Of a stretch of DNA of 35,818 nucleotides, positions 9,491 through 17,014 are shown piece after piece. The DNA comes from a virus. Where the stretch lies: IMG/VR virus record IMGVR_UViG_3300047489_000122, positions 1 through 35,818 of that record; one strand, written 5' to 3'. The notes beneath the pieces are model-generated. The model was not told the origin of the DNA, made no database searches, and worked only from the letters and a program-made list of their open reading frames with translations. The translations under genes and the position numbers were made by a program. Position 1 is the first letter of the stretch. Every line of letters begins with the position of its first letter.

Positions 9491-9796
9491 TTATTCCTTT
9501 ATGAGAATGGCCACCCGAACATCGCGCGTAATGGATGCAGAGAACTGGATCGTAATCAGGATGTTATTGGGTACCGTTGTCGTCGGATCTTGCAACACCG
9601 AACACCCGATAATTTTGTGCGGAATACCTGTTGAGGTCGCACCCAATGCTGACTCAATCACGACGACGCCTACAATTTGCGGCAACGTAGAAATGGTTCC
9701 CAAGATGGATGCCGTTTCTAAGTTTACTGCGGTATTGTGCGTTGCAGTAATATCAGCATGAAAAACCTTCAAACCAAGCTGTTGTGGGAGAAGCAT
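9491..9796 (-). CDS. Small hypothetical structural protein downstream of the capsid gene
   Basis: Not recognised. It has 101 residues, rich in beta-branched residues (ILGTISTLPQIVGVVVIESA, NNILITIQFSASITRDVRVAILI). AGGGGG lies 5 bases before the ATG and is part of the short CCCC/GGGG hairpin that follows the capsid gene, so its translation could be tempered by that structure. The composition resembles that of the 121-residue protein at 12579-12944 (both end in an IT..S..RDVRVAI / SFNVKMCVF-like strand), which suggests a small beta-sandwich virion protein. This is inference. Confidence 0.6.
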   Translation of the reverse strand: MLLPQQLGLKVFHADITATHNTAVNLETASILGTISTLPQIVGVVVIESALGATSTGIPHKIIGCSVLQDPTTTVPNNILITIQFSASITRDVRVAILIKE

Positions 9797-9834
9797 AAAA
9801 ACCCCCTAATGGGGACGCGCGTACCTTAGTACGC
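9797..9834 (-). terminator. Tandem hairpins after the capsid gene, weak terminator-like
   Basis: On the minus strand the capsid stop codon sits in the loop of a 6-bp hairpin (GCGTAC, loop TAAG, GTACGC, 9819-9834). Just downstream is a 4-bp all-GC hairpin (CCCC, loop ATTA, GGGG, 9803-9814) followed by five T (9797-9801). The T-run leads straight into the next ATG at 9796. The stem is short, so termination would be partial. A partial terminator after the capsid gene is a known way to lower expression of downstream genes (as after T7 gene 10). Confidence 0.4.
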
Positions 9835-11151
9835 AACGCCCTCGTCGTTTCCGTTTGTCCACACAATCTGACGTGCAGGTGCGCGGCACATGACAAACTG
9901 GTCGGAGAACGAACGGACAACCCAACCTGCTTGGTTTTCGAGTGGGAATATAACTTCCTTGTCGAGTCCAGGCACCTTGAAGCTGATTTCAGCCGAACCA
10001 GAACGCAACCAGTCACCGATTTCCAAGCCGTAAGCGTCGCCTTCCATGATCATGCGGTGTGGCACAATCTTGTTAAGGCCGTTTGCAGCGTAGTATTCGA
10101 TAGTCTCAAATCCGTTTTGTGCAGCAGACTTGTAAGAAGCGTCATACTTGCGCATCGCCGCCTCATCCTGAGTCAGCGCAGCGAAAGTGCGTGGGTTCAC
10201 ACAAACCATCAAAGGCTTGTCCAAGCCACCCTTGTTCACAGCCTGCGCAACACCTTCCTGGAGTGCCTTGAGGCTGAAGCGTTTTTTGAGAAGGTCAACC
10301 CTGTTAGCTTTCCACAGTGCGTACTGAGTCGCGCTGATGCCGAACAGTGTTCCTGTGTTTTCGAGGATCTTGTGCAAGCCAACCATTTCCTTGTCAGCTT
10401 CCATTCCTTCAAATGCAACTTTGTGGCTTGTGAGGCCAGAAGCGGCAACTGGAACGAAGTCAACATAGAGAATGCCGTTGTCTGCATCGACAGACACAAG
10501 CTTGCCGGAAGCAACCACTGCGTTAGTTGAGTCCAACTGCTGAACAACGCATCCTTCCAGACCAACCCACAGACCTGCAGCGAAATAGCCAGGTGCCAAG
10601 AGGATTGCCTTCGAGGTTGTGTTCACGCCTGCAGTAAAAGCAACACCGCCGACGGTCACGTTTCCAGAACCGGAGTAGGTTGCGCCGCGGTAAACAGTTC
10701 CCGATGGTGCATAGCTGACGTAGCCAAGTTTAGCTGCGCGTTGTCCGTGGATACGCATAGCTTCCAACAGGCGGCTGTGCGAACGGATGTGGTTCTGCAT
10801 GACGTGCTTAGTACCGTCATAGAATGCCTTCTCGCCACCGCCAGCAGAACGGCTGATGAACGCGAAAGGGATAACCGAAGTCAACACAACTTGGCTTGGG
10901 ATGATGGACGATTGCTTAACAACGCCAGCGATTGCCGGATTGATGTCGAATGCGTCCTGTCCTGTTCCTGCAAGTGTCCAGCCAGTTTCGTTTGCAAGCA
11001 CGAATGCTTCGACAAAGCTGTCACCGACTTTGCGGCCTTCAGAGAATGGAATTTCACGGGCCAAAGGAAAATCTTGTGGCAACAGGTTGTGAAGGTCGCC
11101 ATAGACGCGCTTAAAGAGGTCAACGACCTGCTGATTTGATACTTGTGACAT
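9826..11151 (-). CDS. Major capsid protein (HK97 fold)
   Basis: A 441-residue major head protein. The N-terminus is helical, followed by an N-arm and E-loop-like region (PFSEGRKVGDSFVEAFVLAN, near residues 35-55), a long helix (KAFYDGTKHVMQNHIRSHSR), an inserted beta domain (about 150-240) and the P/A-domain-like half (ALQEGVAQAVNKGGLDKPLM... VNPRTFAALTQDEAAMRKYD). It closes with a beta strand region ending QIVWTNGNDEGVAY. No prohead-protease gene is seen, so processing is not evident. Scaffold lies upstream and adaptor downstream, the usual order. AAGGA lies 10 bases before the ATG. The family is judged from architecture and context. Confidence 0.88.
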   Translation of the reverse strand: MSQVSNQQVVDLFKRVYGDLHNLLPQDFPLAREIPFSEGRKVGDSFVEAFVLANETGWTLAGTGQDAFDINPAIAGVVKQSSIIPSQVVLTSVIPFAFISRSAGGGEKAFYDGTKHVMQNHIRSHSRLLEAMRIHGQRAAKLGYVSYAPSGTVYRGATYSGSGNVTVGGVAFTAGVNTTSKAILLAPGYFAAGLWVGLEGCVVQQLDSTNAVVASGKLVSVDADNGILYVDFVPVAASGLTSHKVAFEGMEADKEMVGLHKILENTGTLFGISATQYALWKANRVDLLKKRFSLKALQEGVAQAVNKGGLDKPLMVCVNPRTFAALTQDEAAMRKYDASYKSAAQNGFETIEYYAANGLNKIVPHRMIMEGDAYGLEIGDWLRSGSAEISFKVPGLDKEVIFPLENQAGWVVRSFSDQFVMCRAPARQIVWTNGNDEGVAY

Positions 11152-11169
11152 ACGTTAGTTTCCTTTCAA

Positions 11170-11655
11170 TTATTTGAGTTCGCAATGGATACGGATAACT
11201 GCAACTGCTGCGGTTCCTGCGTCCAAGCCTGTGATAACGGACTGAACAGCAAGGTTGCCCAGCGAAGAAACAGCAACGCGTGGTGCTGAAGCCGAAGGCA
11301 AGGTGTTTGCCATTGCTGCGGGCAAGCCAAGTGCAATAGCCGCTGCGCCTGCGTCAATTTCAGACAACAGTTCGACAGCGTGAACCTTAGCGATCTGTCC
11401 ATCGCAGTTAAGGATCAAAGCCAAGGCGTCGGTGCCGAGTGCTGTAGATCCGAAGTCGGTAGCAAGAAACTCGCTAGAACTTCCAAGCAGGGCGTCGATA
11501 GCCGCTTGCGTGAAAGGTGTTGCCGATGCACCGATAATTGCTTGCGCCTGTGCGCCAACAAACTTGAGTCCTTTAGCATCAACCATCAGGTCGATGACTG
11601 CCTTCTGATGACGCGCCAATGCGTCATTCTTGAGAATGTAACTTGGTACTGCCAT
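11170..11655 (-). CDS. Hypothetical protein between scaffold and capsid genes
   Basis: Not recognised. It has 161 residues and is very rich in Ala and Leu (IDAGAAAIALGLPAAMANTL, GLDAGTAAVAVIRIHC). There is no signal peptide. GAGGTG lies 8 bases before the ATG. Its position directly before the capsid gene suggests a capsid decoration protein or head-assembly partner, but no motif confirms this. It is co-oriented, with 18 bases to the capsid start. Confidence 0.65.
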   Translation of the reverse strand: MAVPSYILKNDALARHQKAVIDLMVDAKGLKFVGAQAQAIIGASATPFTQAAIDALLGSSSEFLATDFGSTALGTDALALILNCDGQIAKVHAVELLSEIDAGAAAIALGLPAAMANTLPSASAPRVAVSSLGNLAVQSVITGLDAGTAAVAVIRIHCELK

Positions 11656-11662
11656 GATTTAT

Positions 11663-12568
11663 TCACCTCTTAGAAAATTGTTTGTCTTTCATTGCGAAAA
11701 AGTCATCTGTAGACATTGCTTGTGGTTTTTTCGTTGGTGCCGACGCCTGTGCGGTTGGTCTGCGACCTTGGTTAAACTGACGCATGTCTGCTTGACGCAA
11801 TTTCTGTAACTGTTCCTTTGGCAAGCTTTTGATGTCATCTTCGGAGAGGTTAGCGAGTAGTTCTAATCGCGCCTGTTGCTGTTCTTTGACGACTCTTTGG
11901 TACGCCTGCGCAACGGAGATTTGCTTCCCTGCGGAAGCGGCACCGAGTTTGAGTTCTGCAATACGCGCCAGGACGGTTGGCGTAGGGCGGATTCCCTGTT
12001 CGGTGAAAAATTCTACAAACTCATTTTCCACAGTTTCCCTTGCTTTTGCAACAAACTGCTGTTCGGCTTGTTGACGCTGCAACTCTGCCTGTTTTTGTTC
12101 CATTTGCTTATAGCGTTGGAGTTCACGTTCGTTGTCGTAGGCCCGACGTTGGTTTTCGTCCATATACTCGTACTTGAGGCGTTCAGCGGCACGCTTCATG
12201 GCGATGTCGTCAACGTCTAAGCCAAGCTGTTCTGCAAGGCTAAACAAAGCTTCAGGATTGCTTTTGACGTTGTGGATCCATTGTTCAAAGCCTTTGGCGA
12301 TCTGAACCTCACGTTCATACTGCTTGCGGAGTTCTGCGGCCTGTTCCATGCGCTTAGCTGCGGCCTTGTTGTGGGCATAACCGCGCTTCAATTCCTCTTC
12401 GTCGACTTCGAGTTCCTCGTTATCGACCTTAACCTTGTATTTGTTGACGGGCTTTTGTTCAGGCTTTGGCTTTTGGCTAAGTTCCTGTTCAATGCCTTGG
12501 CTGTCCTGTTCCGCAGCAGATGCCGCGCCTTCAAGTGATCCTGTGTCTACGCTTTCCATGCTTTCCAT
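11663..12568 (-). CDS. Scaffolding protein
   Basis: A 301-residue, highly charged, mostly helical protein: an acidic N-terminus (SVDTGSLEGAASAAEQDSQG), a basic hinge (KPEQKPVNKYKVKVDNEELE, near 35-55), long coiled-coil regions (residues about 60-200, many Glu/Lys/Gln) and a basic C-terminus (PTKKPQAMSTDDFFAMKDKQ). This is the typical make-up of podovirus scaffolds, which template the procapsid and leave before DNA fills it; the basic C-terminus usually contacts the capsid shell. I chose the ATG at 12568 because AAGGAGG lies directly upstream. An in-frame start at 12676 would overlap the preceding gene by about 100 bases and lacks this site. Confidence 0.8.
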   Translation of the reverse strand: MESMESVDTGSLEGAASAAEQDSQGIEQELSQKPKPEQKPVNKYKVKVDNEELEVDEEELKRGYAHNKAAAKRMEQAAELRKQYEREVQIAKGFEQWIHNVKSNPEALFSLAEQLGLDVDDIAMKRAAERLKYEYMDENQRRAYDNERELQRYKQMEQKQAELQRQQAEQQFVAKARETVENEFVEFFTEQGIRPTPTVLARIAELKLGAASAGKQISVAQAYQRVVKEQQQARLELLANLSEDDIKSLPKEQLQKLRQADMRQFNQGRRPTAQASAPTKKPQAMSTDDFFAMKDKQFSKR

Positions 12569-12578
12569 ACGAACCTCC

Positions 12579-12944
12579 TTATGAGTAAAACACGCACATT
12601 TTGACGTTGAACGAAACTGGTGACGATGACGTGATGGTAGCTGAGACTTGGTTTGCGTCGCCGGATTGCCAAACAAACGATGTTACCGGTGCATCCGACT
12701 GCAGGATGATGATGCCTATGGGCCTTGCGTTGACCGCAAAGGTCAGGGCTATGTTTGGCGTAAGCTTCTGCGTGATAATTTGGCAGTTGAGATTGTCTGC
12801 CAATGTGATGCCATTTCGCAGAATGCGAATCGTGTTGTCTGCAAGGCCGTTGACGTAATCAATAAACGGCTGCAGTTCCGTGTATGCCTTGCTTGTAGCA
12901 ATTAGGCTGACTTCAAAGATGCGCGATATGGTGATCTTTGCCAT
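12579..12944 (-). CDS. Small hypothetical structural protein upstream of scaffold
   Basis: Not recognised. It has 121 residues with an N-terminal helix (YTELQPFIDYVNGLADNTIR) and then a beta-rich half (IALTFAVNARPIGIIILQSD ... ATITSSSPVSFNVKMCVFYS). AAGGGA lies 8 bases before the ATG. It sits between two other small genes of the packaging-to-scaffold interval. A minor virion protein is the best guess from composition and place. Confidence 0.6.
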   Translation of the reverse strand: MAKITISRIFEVSLIATSKAYTELQPFIDYVNGLADNTIRILRNGITLADNLNCQIITQKLTPNIALTFAVNARPIGIIILQSDAPVTSFVWQSGDANQVSATITSSSPVSFNVKMCVFYS

Positions 12945-13133
12945 TTAGTTGTCCCTTGTTTCGGCGTCGATGCCTGTTTGTATGACGATTTCTCTGTTTT
13001 CATTAAGTGATACCATAACGTAGCCGCTGGCTGACGCAGCAATCGCGTCTATCAAAGCTTGGGCAAGTGATAGATCGTCAAAGTCCTCTGTCGTTTCTTC
13101 CCACTGTTCTGTTGGAACCTGTGCAAATTGCAT
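12945..13133 (-). CDS. Small hypothetical protein downstream of large terminase
   Basis: Not recognised. It has 62 residues, acidic (EQWEETTEDFDDLSLAQALI), then a beta strand pair (SGYVMVSLNENREIVIQTGI). The ATG at 13133 is chosen because it follows the terminase stop by 8 bases. A longer form from 13226 would overlap the end of the terminase gene by 85 bases and would read terminase-coding DNA in another frame. The stop is followed at once by the start of the next gene. Confidence 0.5.
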   Translation of the reverse strand: MQFAQVPTEQWEETTEDFDDLSLAQALIDAIAASASGYVMVSLNENREIVIQTGIDAETRDN

Positions 13134-13141
13134 TGCGCCGC

Positions 13142-14569
13142 CTATCCTTTCCGTTTGCCAAACGAGTTTAGCAGGGCATCTGCCAAGGCTTTGTTTGATT
13201 GCGCGTCTTTGGGCTTTTGCATCCATGCTGGGGCCACCTTTTCCGCATATGTTAGACCTTCTGGTGTAGGGTTGGTTGACCTATCCACCATGCGGTTAGC
13301 GTATATGAGGGCTGCAAGGGCATCCATGTGACCCAACGCCATTGATCTGGCAAAGTCCGTGCGCTGTTTGTTAAATGTTGCGCCTCGTAGTGTGGCAATA
13401 AGGAACTTGCATCTTGAATGGACACGGATCTTGTTATGAGTGAAGGCTAGACGCACTGCGTTGATTCCAGCCTCAAAGTCATCCTTGTGCGGTAGCAGGG
13501 CCTCAAAGCCATGCTTGTATCTAAGGTCTACAAGTAGCTGTCCGGGTGCGTCCATGTAGGCAGACTTGATTCTGCGGCTGCCTGTCATTTCACGCATAGC
13601 CTGCACGATGGTGTCAGTGTCCGTGTTGCTGTCGTGTACCCGTTCGTCGTGTACTTCTATGACGGCCTGTTCAAAGTTGTAGGTCACAAGCAAGCTGACA
13701 GTCTTGTCACGCACACCGCCAAAGTCTGCAGAGATTGTCCAGAACGTGTGTTCTGGCGGGTCAAACGTACCAACGTGGCTTTCGCTAAACTCTGGCACGC
13801 AGACTGACGCGCCGTCACGGACTATCTGAACCAAGTATTCGCGCTTCCATGCAGGACTGTTTTCACCACCTGCCAGAATCTTAGCCTTTTCAATCTGGTC
13901 GAAGGTCAATTGAGGGTTGGTATAGATGTCCAACTCAAACTTGGTGCCTGTTACAGAACATCTTGGGTAGACTTCGGTATGAATGTAATGGTCTGGTTCC
14001 TCTGAGGGCGTTGTAACGTGGAGTAGCTGGCCACCAGACCTGAGAAGCTGCGGGCCTATCACTGAACGCAAAGCATAGTCGTAATCGTCAGACTGAACAA
14101 AGCCACCTTCCTCGCAGATGATAAGCTTTGCATTCCCGCCTCGCAGACTGTCTACATGCGCGCGTTCTAGGACACCTAGCCTCAGTTCCGAGTTTCCGAC
14201 TTTCCATCTGTAGTCTGATTTGATGGGCTGTATCAGTCCCTCAGGCGCATCTTGGCAGATAGGGCCTAGGTTGTCTGACACAATGTCCTTAGCCTGTTTA
14301 AGAGTAGGTGCCGCGATGCGGACGATGCTGTTAGGATTCTGCAGGCAATAAGACAGCGCATAGCAGGCTGACAGATAAGACTTTCCCCACTGACGGCTAA
14401 TAAACAGAAGGGCTTCCTGGGCATTCGTGTTCCGTAATGTTGACCAAATTCTTTTTTGTCCGACATGTAGTTTATAGCTGAGGTTGCCAGCGTTCCACGC
14501 TTCCTCTGTAAGGCGAAGAATGTCTGACTGTATCAATGCCTGATATTCCGCAAGTTCCTTTGGTGTCAT
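13142..14569 (-). CDS. terL: Terminase large subunit (packaging ATPase/nuclease)
   Basis: The DNA-packaging motor. In the 475-residue form the ATPase domain has a Walker A SRQWGKS (58-64) and a Walker B LIICEE (149-154), where the usual Asp before the catalytic Glu is Glu. A coupling-type motif HVTTPS follows near 184-189. The C-terminal RNase H-like nuclease shows its acidic residues in SADFGG (D282), AYMDAPG (D340) and GHMDALAALIY (D416). The ATG at 14569 is preferred because GAGGTG lies 8 bases upstream; the ORF also opens at 14599 without a clear site. It is separated from the small subunit gene by the plus-strand island at 14622-15628, which is unusual. Confidence 0.96.
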   Translation of the reverse strand: MTPKELAEYQALIQSDILRLTEEAWNAGNLSYKLHVGQKRIWSTLRNTNAQEALLFISRQWGKSYLSACYALSYCLQNPNSIVRIAAPTLKQAKDIVSDNLGPICQDAPEGLIQPIKSDYRWKVGNSELRLGVLERAHVDSLRGGNAKLIICEEGGFVQSDDYDYALRSVIGPQLLRSGGQLLHVTTPSEEPDHYIHTEVYPRCSVTGTKFELDIYTNPQLTFDQIEKAKILAGGENSPAWKREYLVQIVRDGASVCVPEFSESHVGTFDPPEHTFWTISADFGGVRDKTVSLLVTYNFEQAVIEVHDERVHDSNTDTDTIVQAMREMTGSRRIKSAYMDAPGQLLVDLRYKHGFEALLPHKDDFEAGINAVRLAFTHNKIRVHSRCKFLIATLRGATFNKQRTDFARSMALGHMDALAALIYANRMVDRSTNPTPEGLTYAEKVAPAWMQKPKDAQSNKALADALLNSFGKRKG

Positions 14570-14621
14570 ATTACGCGCACCTCGGAAATTGATGCCCATG
14601 ATATTCTGACCTAGGGCACTT

Positions 14622-15347
14622 ATGAAAACCGTACTGATCTGTCCTGACGTTCATATCCCGTACGAACATGAGGCCGCTGTTAAGTGCCTTGTGCGTGTCT
14701 GTAAAGCTATTCAGCCTGACTACTTTGTCTGCCTTGGCGATTTGCTGGACTTCTATCAGTTGTCCCGCTTCGACAAAGATCCTAGCCGTAAGACTACCGT
14801 CAGTGATGACTGCGACCTTGCGCGCAAATGGTTCTACAAAGTCGATGCTGCTTTGCCTTTGAAGTGCGAAAAGGTCTTCATTGAAGGCAACCACGAAAAC
14901 AGGCTGCAAAAGTGGATATGGTCTAACGCTATGGATCTCGGAAAGATGATCCCTAGCCTGCCGGACTATCTTCACCTCAAACGCCTTGGCTGGGTTCATG
15001 TTCCATACGGCAAACTGTGGCGTCTTGGTGATGTGCTTTACATGCACGGTGACAGGTGCGGCATGAACGTCAGTATGAACATGATCCGCAAGTATGGCTG
15101 CAATGTAGTCCACGGCCATGATCACGGTGCCGCGCTGCGGTACTTTGCTAATGCTGTGACCCGTATGTGGGCACTCAACTGTGGGCACCTGAGTGATATG
15201 GATCAGCAGGAATACCTTTACGGTGGCGTTGCAGACTGGACGATGGGCTTTGGCCTTGTCGAGTACACAAACGACCTTAAACATGCCGTACCTTCTTTCG
15301 TCCCTGTGATAGACGGCAAGGCAATCGTAAGAGGTAAGTTGATATGA
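14622..15347 (+). CDS. Calcineurin-like metallophosphoesterase
   Basis: A 241-residue enzyme of the calcineurin-like phosphoesterase superfamily with all metal-binding motifs present: D9-x-H11 (PDVHIP), GDLLD (G39-D43), GNHE (N90-H91-E92), MHGD (H142) and GHDHG (H166, H168). It should bind two metal ions and hydrolyse a phosphoester; the substrate (nucleotide, RNA, DNA end or phosphoprotein) cannot be told from sequence. AGGG lies 5 bases before the ATG. It is on the opposite strand to the surrounding late genes, diverging from the large terminase with about 52 bases between starts, and its stop overlaps the next gene's start. It looks like an inserted accessory unit. Confidence 0.92.
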   Translation: MKTVLICPDVHIPYEHEAAVKCLVRVCKAIQPDYFVCLGDLLDFYQLSRFDKDPSRKTTVSDDCDLARKWFYKVDAALPLKCEKVFIEGNHENRLQKWIWSNAMDLGKMIPSLPDYLHLKRLGWVHVPYGKLWRLGDVLYMHGDRCGMNVSMNMIRKYGCNVVHGHDHGAALRYFANAVTRMWALNCGHLSDMDQQEYLYGGVADWTMGFGLVEYTNDLKHAVPSFVPVIDGKAIVRGKLI

Positions 15348-15628
15348 TGTTAAGTAAGTCTGAGATCGACAAGCTGAAAGCTTTGCCTTGGTACACGTTC
15401 GAGGTCATGTACTGCCTCGACAAAAAGACTGTCACGAAGAAGGTGCGCGGCAAACGTAGTTTTACATGGGAACTTGAGAATTGTGTCCGCTTCACGATTG
15501 TCGGCGAAGAAGGCGAAAGCTTGTTCGAGTTGGATGGTGAACTATTCATAAGCTGTCGAGTTCTTTCTCAAACGCTACGTCAACAGACGCATCCAGCAGG
15601 GCCTTCCTCTTCGCTTCGAGTTCTTTAA
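15344..15628 (+). CDS. Small hypothetical protein coupled to the phosphoesterase gene
   Basis: Not recognised. It has 94 residues, with a start overlapping the phosphoesterase stop (ATGATG/TGA), so translation is likely coupled. The first part looks protein-like (SEIDKLKALPWYTFEVMYCL, then a basic KKTVTKKVRGKRSFTW). The last 28 residues lie antisense over the 3' end of the small terminase gene (83-base tail-to-tail overlap) and look like low-quality coding. The true product may be shorter in relatives. No metal or catalytic motif is seen. Confidence 0.5.
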   Translation: MMLSKSEIDKLKALPWYTFEVMYCLDKKTVTKKVRGKRSFTWELENCVRFTIVGEEGESLFELDGELFISCRVLSQTLRQQTHPAGPSSSLRVL

Positions 15629-15986
15629 GCCTGTCCTGATTGGTCAGCACGTCGCGGGCTGCAGTGTGGGTAATCTGGACGTTTTCCTGCAGGCCAAGGA
15701 TGGTCTTCGAGGCAAAGATGACCGCCGCGGGGTTTCTTTGCATGATCAGGTCATCCAAGGCTTCTAGCACTCTCTCTGATCGAGTTTTCCTTACGAACTC
15801 TAGAAAAGCTTCCCTACCCTTTTTGTAAGCTTCAGCGATTTCAGGATTTTCATTGATTCTTTGGTGATATGTCTCATGCGATACGCTTAATTGTTGGGCA
15901 ATCTCTTGTTGCAAGTGTCCTTTACGCGCAAGCCTTTCGACTTCCGCAGGATCAACTTGTTTTGGTTTTGGCCCACGCTTTGCCAT
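15546..15986 (-). CDS. Terminase small subunit-like DNA-binding protein
   Basis: A 146-residue protein with a basic N-terminus (KRGPKPK) and a helix-turn-helix at about residues 12-45 (AEVERLARKGHLQQEIAQQL, SVSHETYHQRI). A long helical region follows (EAYKKGREAFLEFVRKTRSE...) and then a C-terminal coiled part (DRLKELEAKRKALLDASVDV). This layout matches small terminases, which recognise phage DNA and feed the large subunit. Its start directly follows the methyltransferase stop (TGA then ATG), with GAGG upstream. It could also be a regulator, but its place two genes before the large terminase on the same strand supports a packaging role. Confidence 0.75.
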   Translation of the reverse strand: MAKRGPKPKQVDPAEVERLARKGHLQQEIAQQLSVSHETYHQRINENPEIAEAYKKGREAFLEFVRKTRSERVLEALDDLIMQRNPAAVIFASKTILGLQENVQITHTAARDVLTNQDRLKELEAKRKALLDASVDVAFEKELDSL

Positions 15987-16727
15987 TCACCAAAGTTCCT
16001 CTGTTGGCTTTGTTTCTGCGATACGCTTTGACGCCATTTCAAAGTATTTGTCATCCATTTCAATGCCAATAAACTTCCTGCCAGTGTTCACACAAGCCAC
16101 ACCTGTGGAACCTGATCCCATGGTAAAGTCGAGAACAGTCTCGCCTTCATGCGTGTACGTTTTGATCAAGTATTCGAGAAGTGCGACTGGCTTTTGGGTT
16201 GGGTGATAATTTTCTTTTCGATTGGCGTTTGAAAATTGAATGATTGAACGAGGTTGATAAAATTCTAAACACCTTTCTTTCCCATCATGTTTAGACAAAT
16301 TTTCGCTGCCAGAATAACTTTGATGAGTTCGTTTGTATTTTCGGGTTGTTAATCTTCTTATTTTTTGTGGATAGTATTTGATCGTTTTTTTAGCAAAAAC
16401 ACTAACAGTTTCGTGCTGCTTCATAGGTCTAATTTTTGCAATTGCAAAACCTGTCGGCAACACTTTATCCCACACCCAATCATACCTGAACCGCTTGATT
16501 TGACTCATGCGCAAGGCACTAGAGAACGGTTCACTGCCAAACAACAAACACGCACCATTGGGCTTGAGAACACGCCAGATTTGTTCCCACATGGGTTCAA
16601 ATGGGATCACGTTGTCCCATTTGCAAGCTGTCGTGCCGTAAGGTGGATCTGTGAGAATCATATCCACTGATCCGTCTGGGATCTGTTTCATAAGTTCCAA
16701 GCAATCCCCATGCAGCAAAGTTTTCAT
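15987..16727 (-). CDS. Beta-class DNA methyltransferase (probably N6-adenine)
   Basis: A 246-residue amino-methyltransferase. The catalytic DPPY (27-30) comes first and the SAM-binding DFTMGSGSTG (200-209) near the C-terminus, the motif order of the beta class. HPTQKP (175-180) is the usual X-motif. DPPY favours adenine N6, though N4-cytosine cannot be excluded. No restriction enzyme gene is adjacent, so it is a solitary phage methylase, probably protecting phage DNA or marking it. The middle (about residues 95-175), where target recognition lies, is clearly more AT-rich than both flanks. The start overlaps the stop of the membrane protein upstream (ATGA). Confidence 0.93.
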   Translation of the reverse strand: MKTLLHGDCLELMKQIPDGSVDMILTDPPYGTTACKWDNVIPFEPMWEQIWRVLKPNGACLLFGSEPFSSALRMSQIKRFRYDWVWDKVLPTGFAIAKIRPMKQHETVSVFAKKTIKYYPQKIRRLTTRKYKRTHQSYSGSENLSKHDGKERCLEFYQPRSIIQFSNANRKENYHPTQKPVALLEYLIKTYTHEGETVLDFTMGSGSTGVACVNTGRKFIGIEMDDKYFEMASKRIAETKPTEELW

Positions 16728-17014
16728 CGTTTGATCTGTAGTGCCGTCAGGCGTGTAGTTGCGTCCTCAAGCCGGATTTCCAATTTCTGGATACGCTTGT
16801 CCGTTTCAGCCTGCTGCGCTTTAAGGTTGGCCTCTATTTGGCGCGAAAACACGTCCTGCTGCGTTCTTACCGTGTCGGATAGGCTATCTACGCTTGCCAC
16901 CGCTTCTTTTGCTTCCTTGACGGCCTTTGCTGCCTTTTGGTGTAGCTGCCAACACAACGTCAGAAAAACACCCGATGCCACTGCGAGTAGGCCAATAAGA
17001 ATTTCGTAGTTCAT
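16724..17014 (-). CDS. Membrane-anchored coiled-coil protein, overlapping the resolvase gene
   Basis: A 96-residue protein with an N-terminal transmembrane helix (residues 5-23, ILIGLLAVASGVFLTLCWQL) followed by a long Ala/Lys/Glu/Gln coiled coil (30-95). This is the layout of inner-membrane spanins and similar lysis or tethering proteins. The ATG at 17014 has GGGG upstream; a start at 17044 would give a poor N-terminus. Its first 131 bases lie inside the 3' end of the RuvC-like gene in another frame, and its stop overlaps the methyltransferase start. It could be an i-spanin, but no adjacent o-spanin lipoprotein is seen. Confidence 0.65.
   Translation of the reverse strand: MNYEILIGLLAVASGVFLTLCWQLHQKAAKAVKEAKEAVASVDSLSDTVRTQQDVFSRQIEANLKAQQAETDKRIQKLEIRLEDATTRLTALQIKR

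Noticed and set aside
14569-14599. Large terminase start at 14599
   Set aside because: No ribosome site is visible there, while GAGGTG lies 8 bases before the ATG at 14569. The earlier start cannot be fully excluded.
14571-15284. 237-residue minus-strand frame antisense to the phosphoesterase
   Set aside because: The plus-strand frame carries every catalytic motif of a known superfamily; the minus frame is its mirror, with no recognisable domain.
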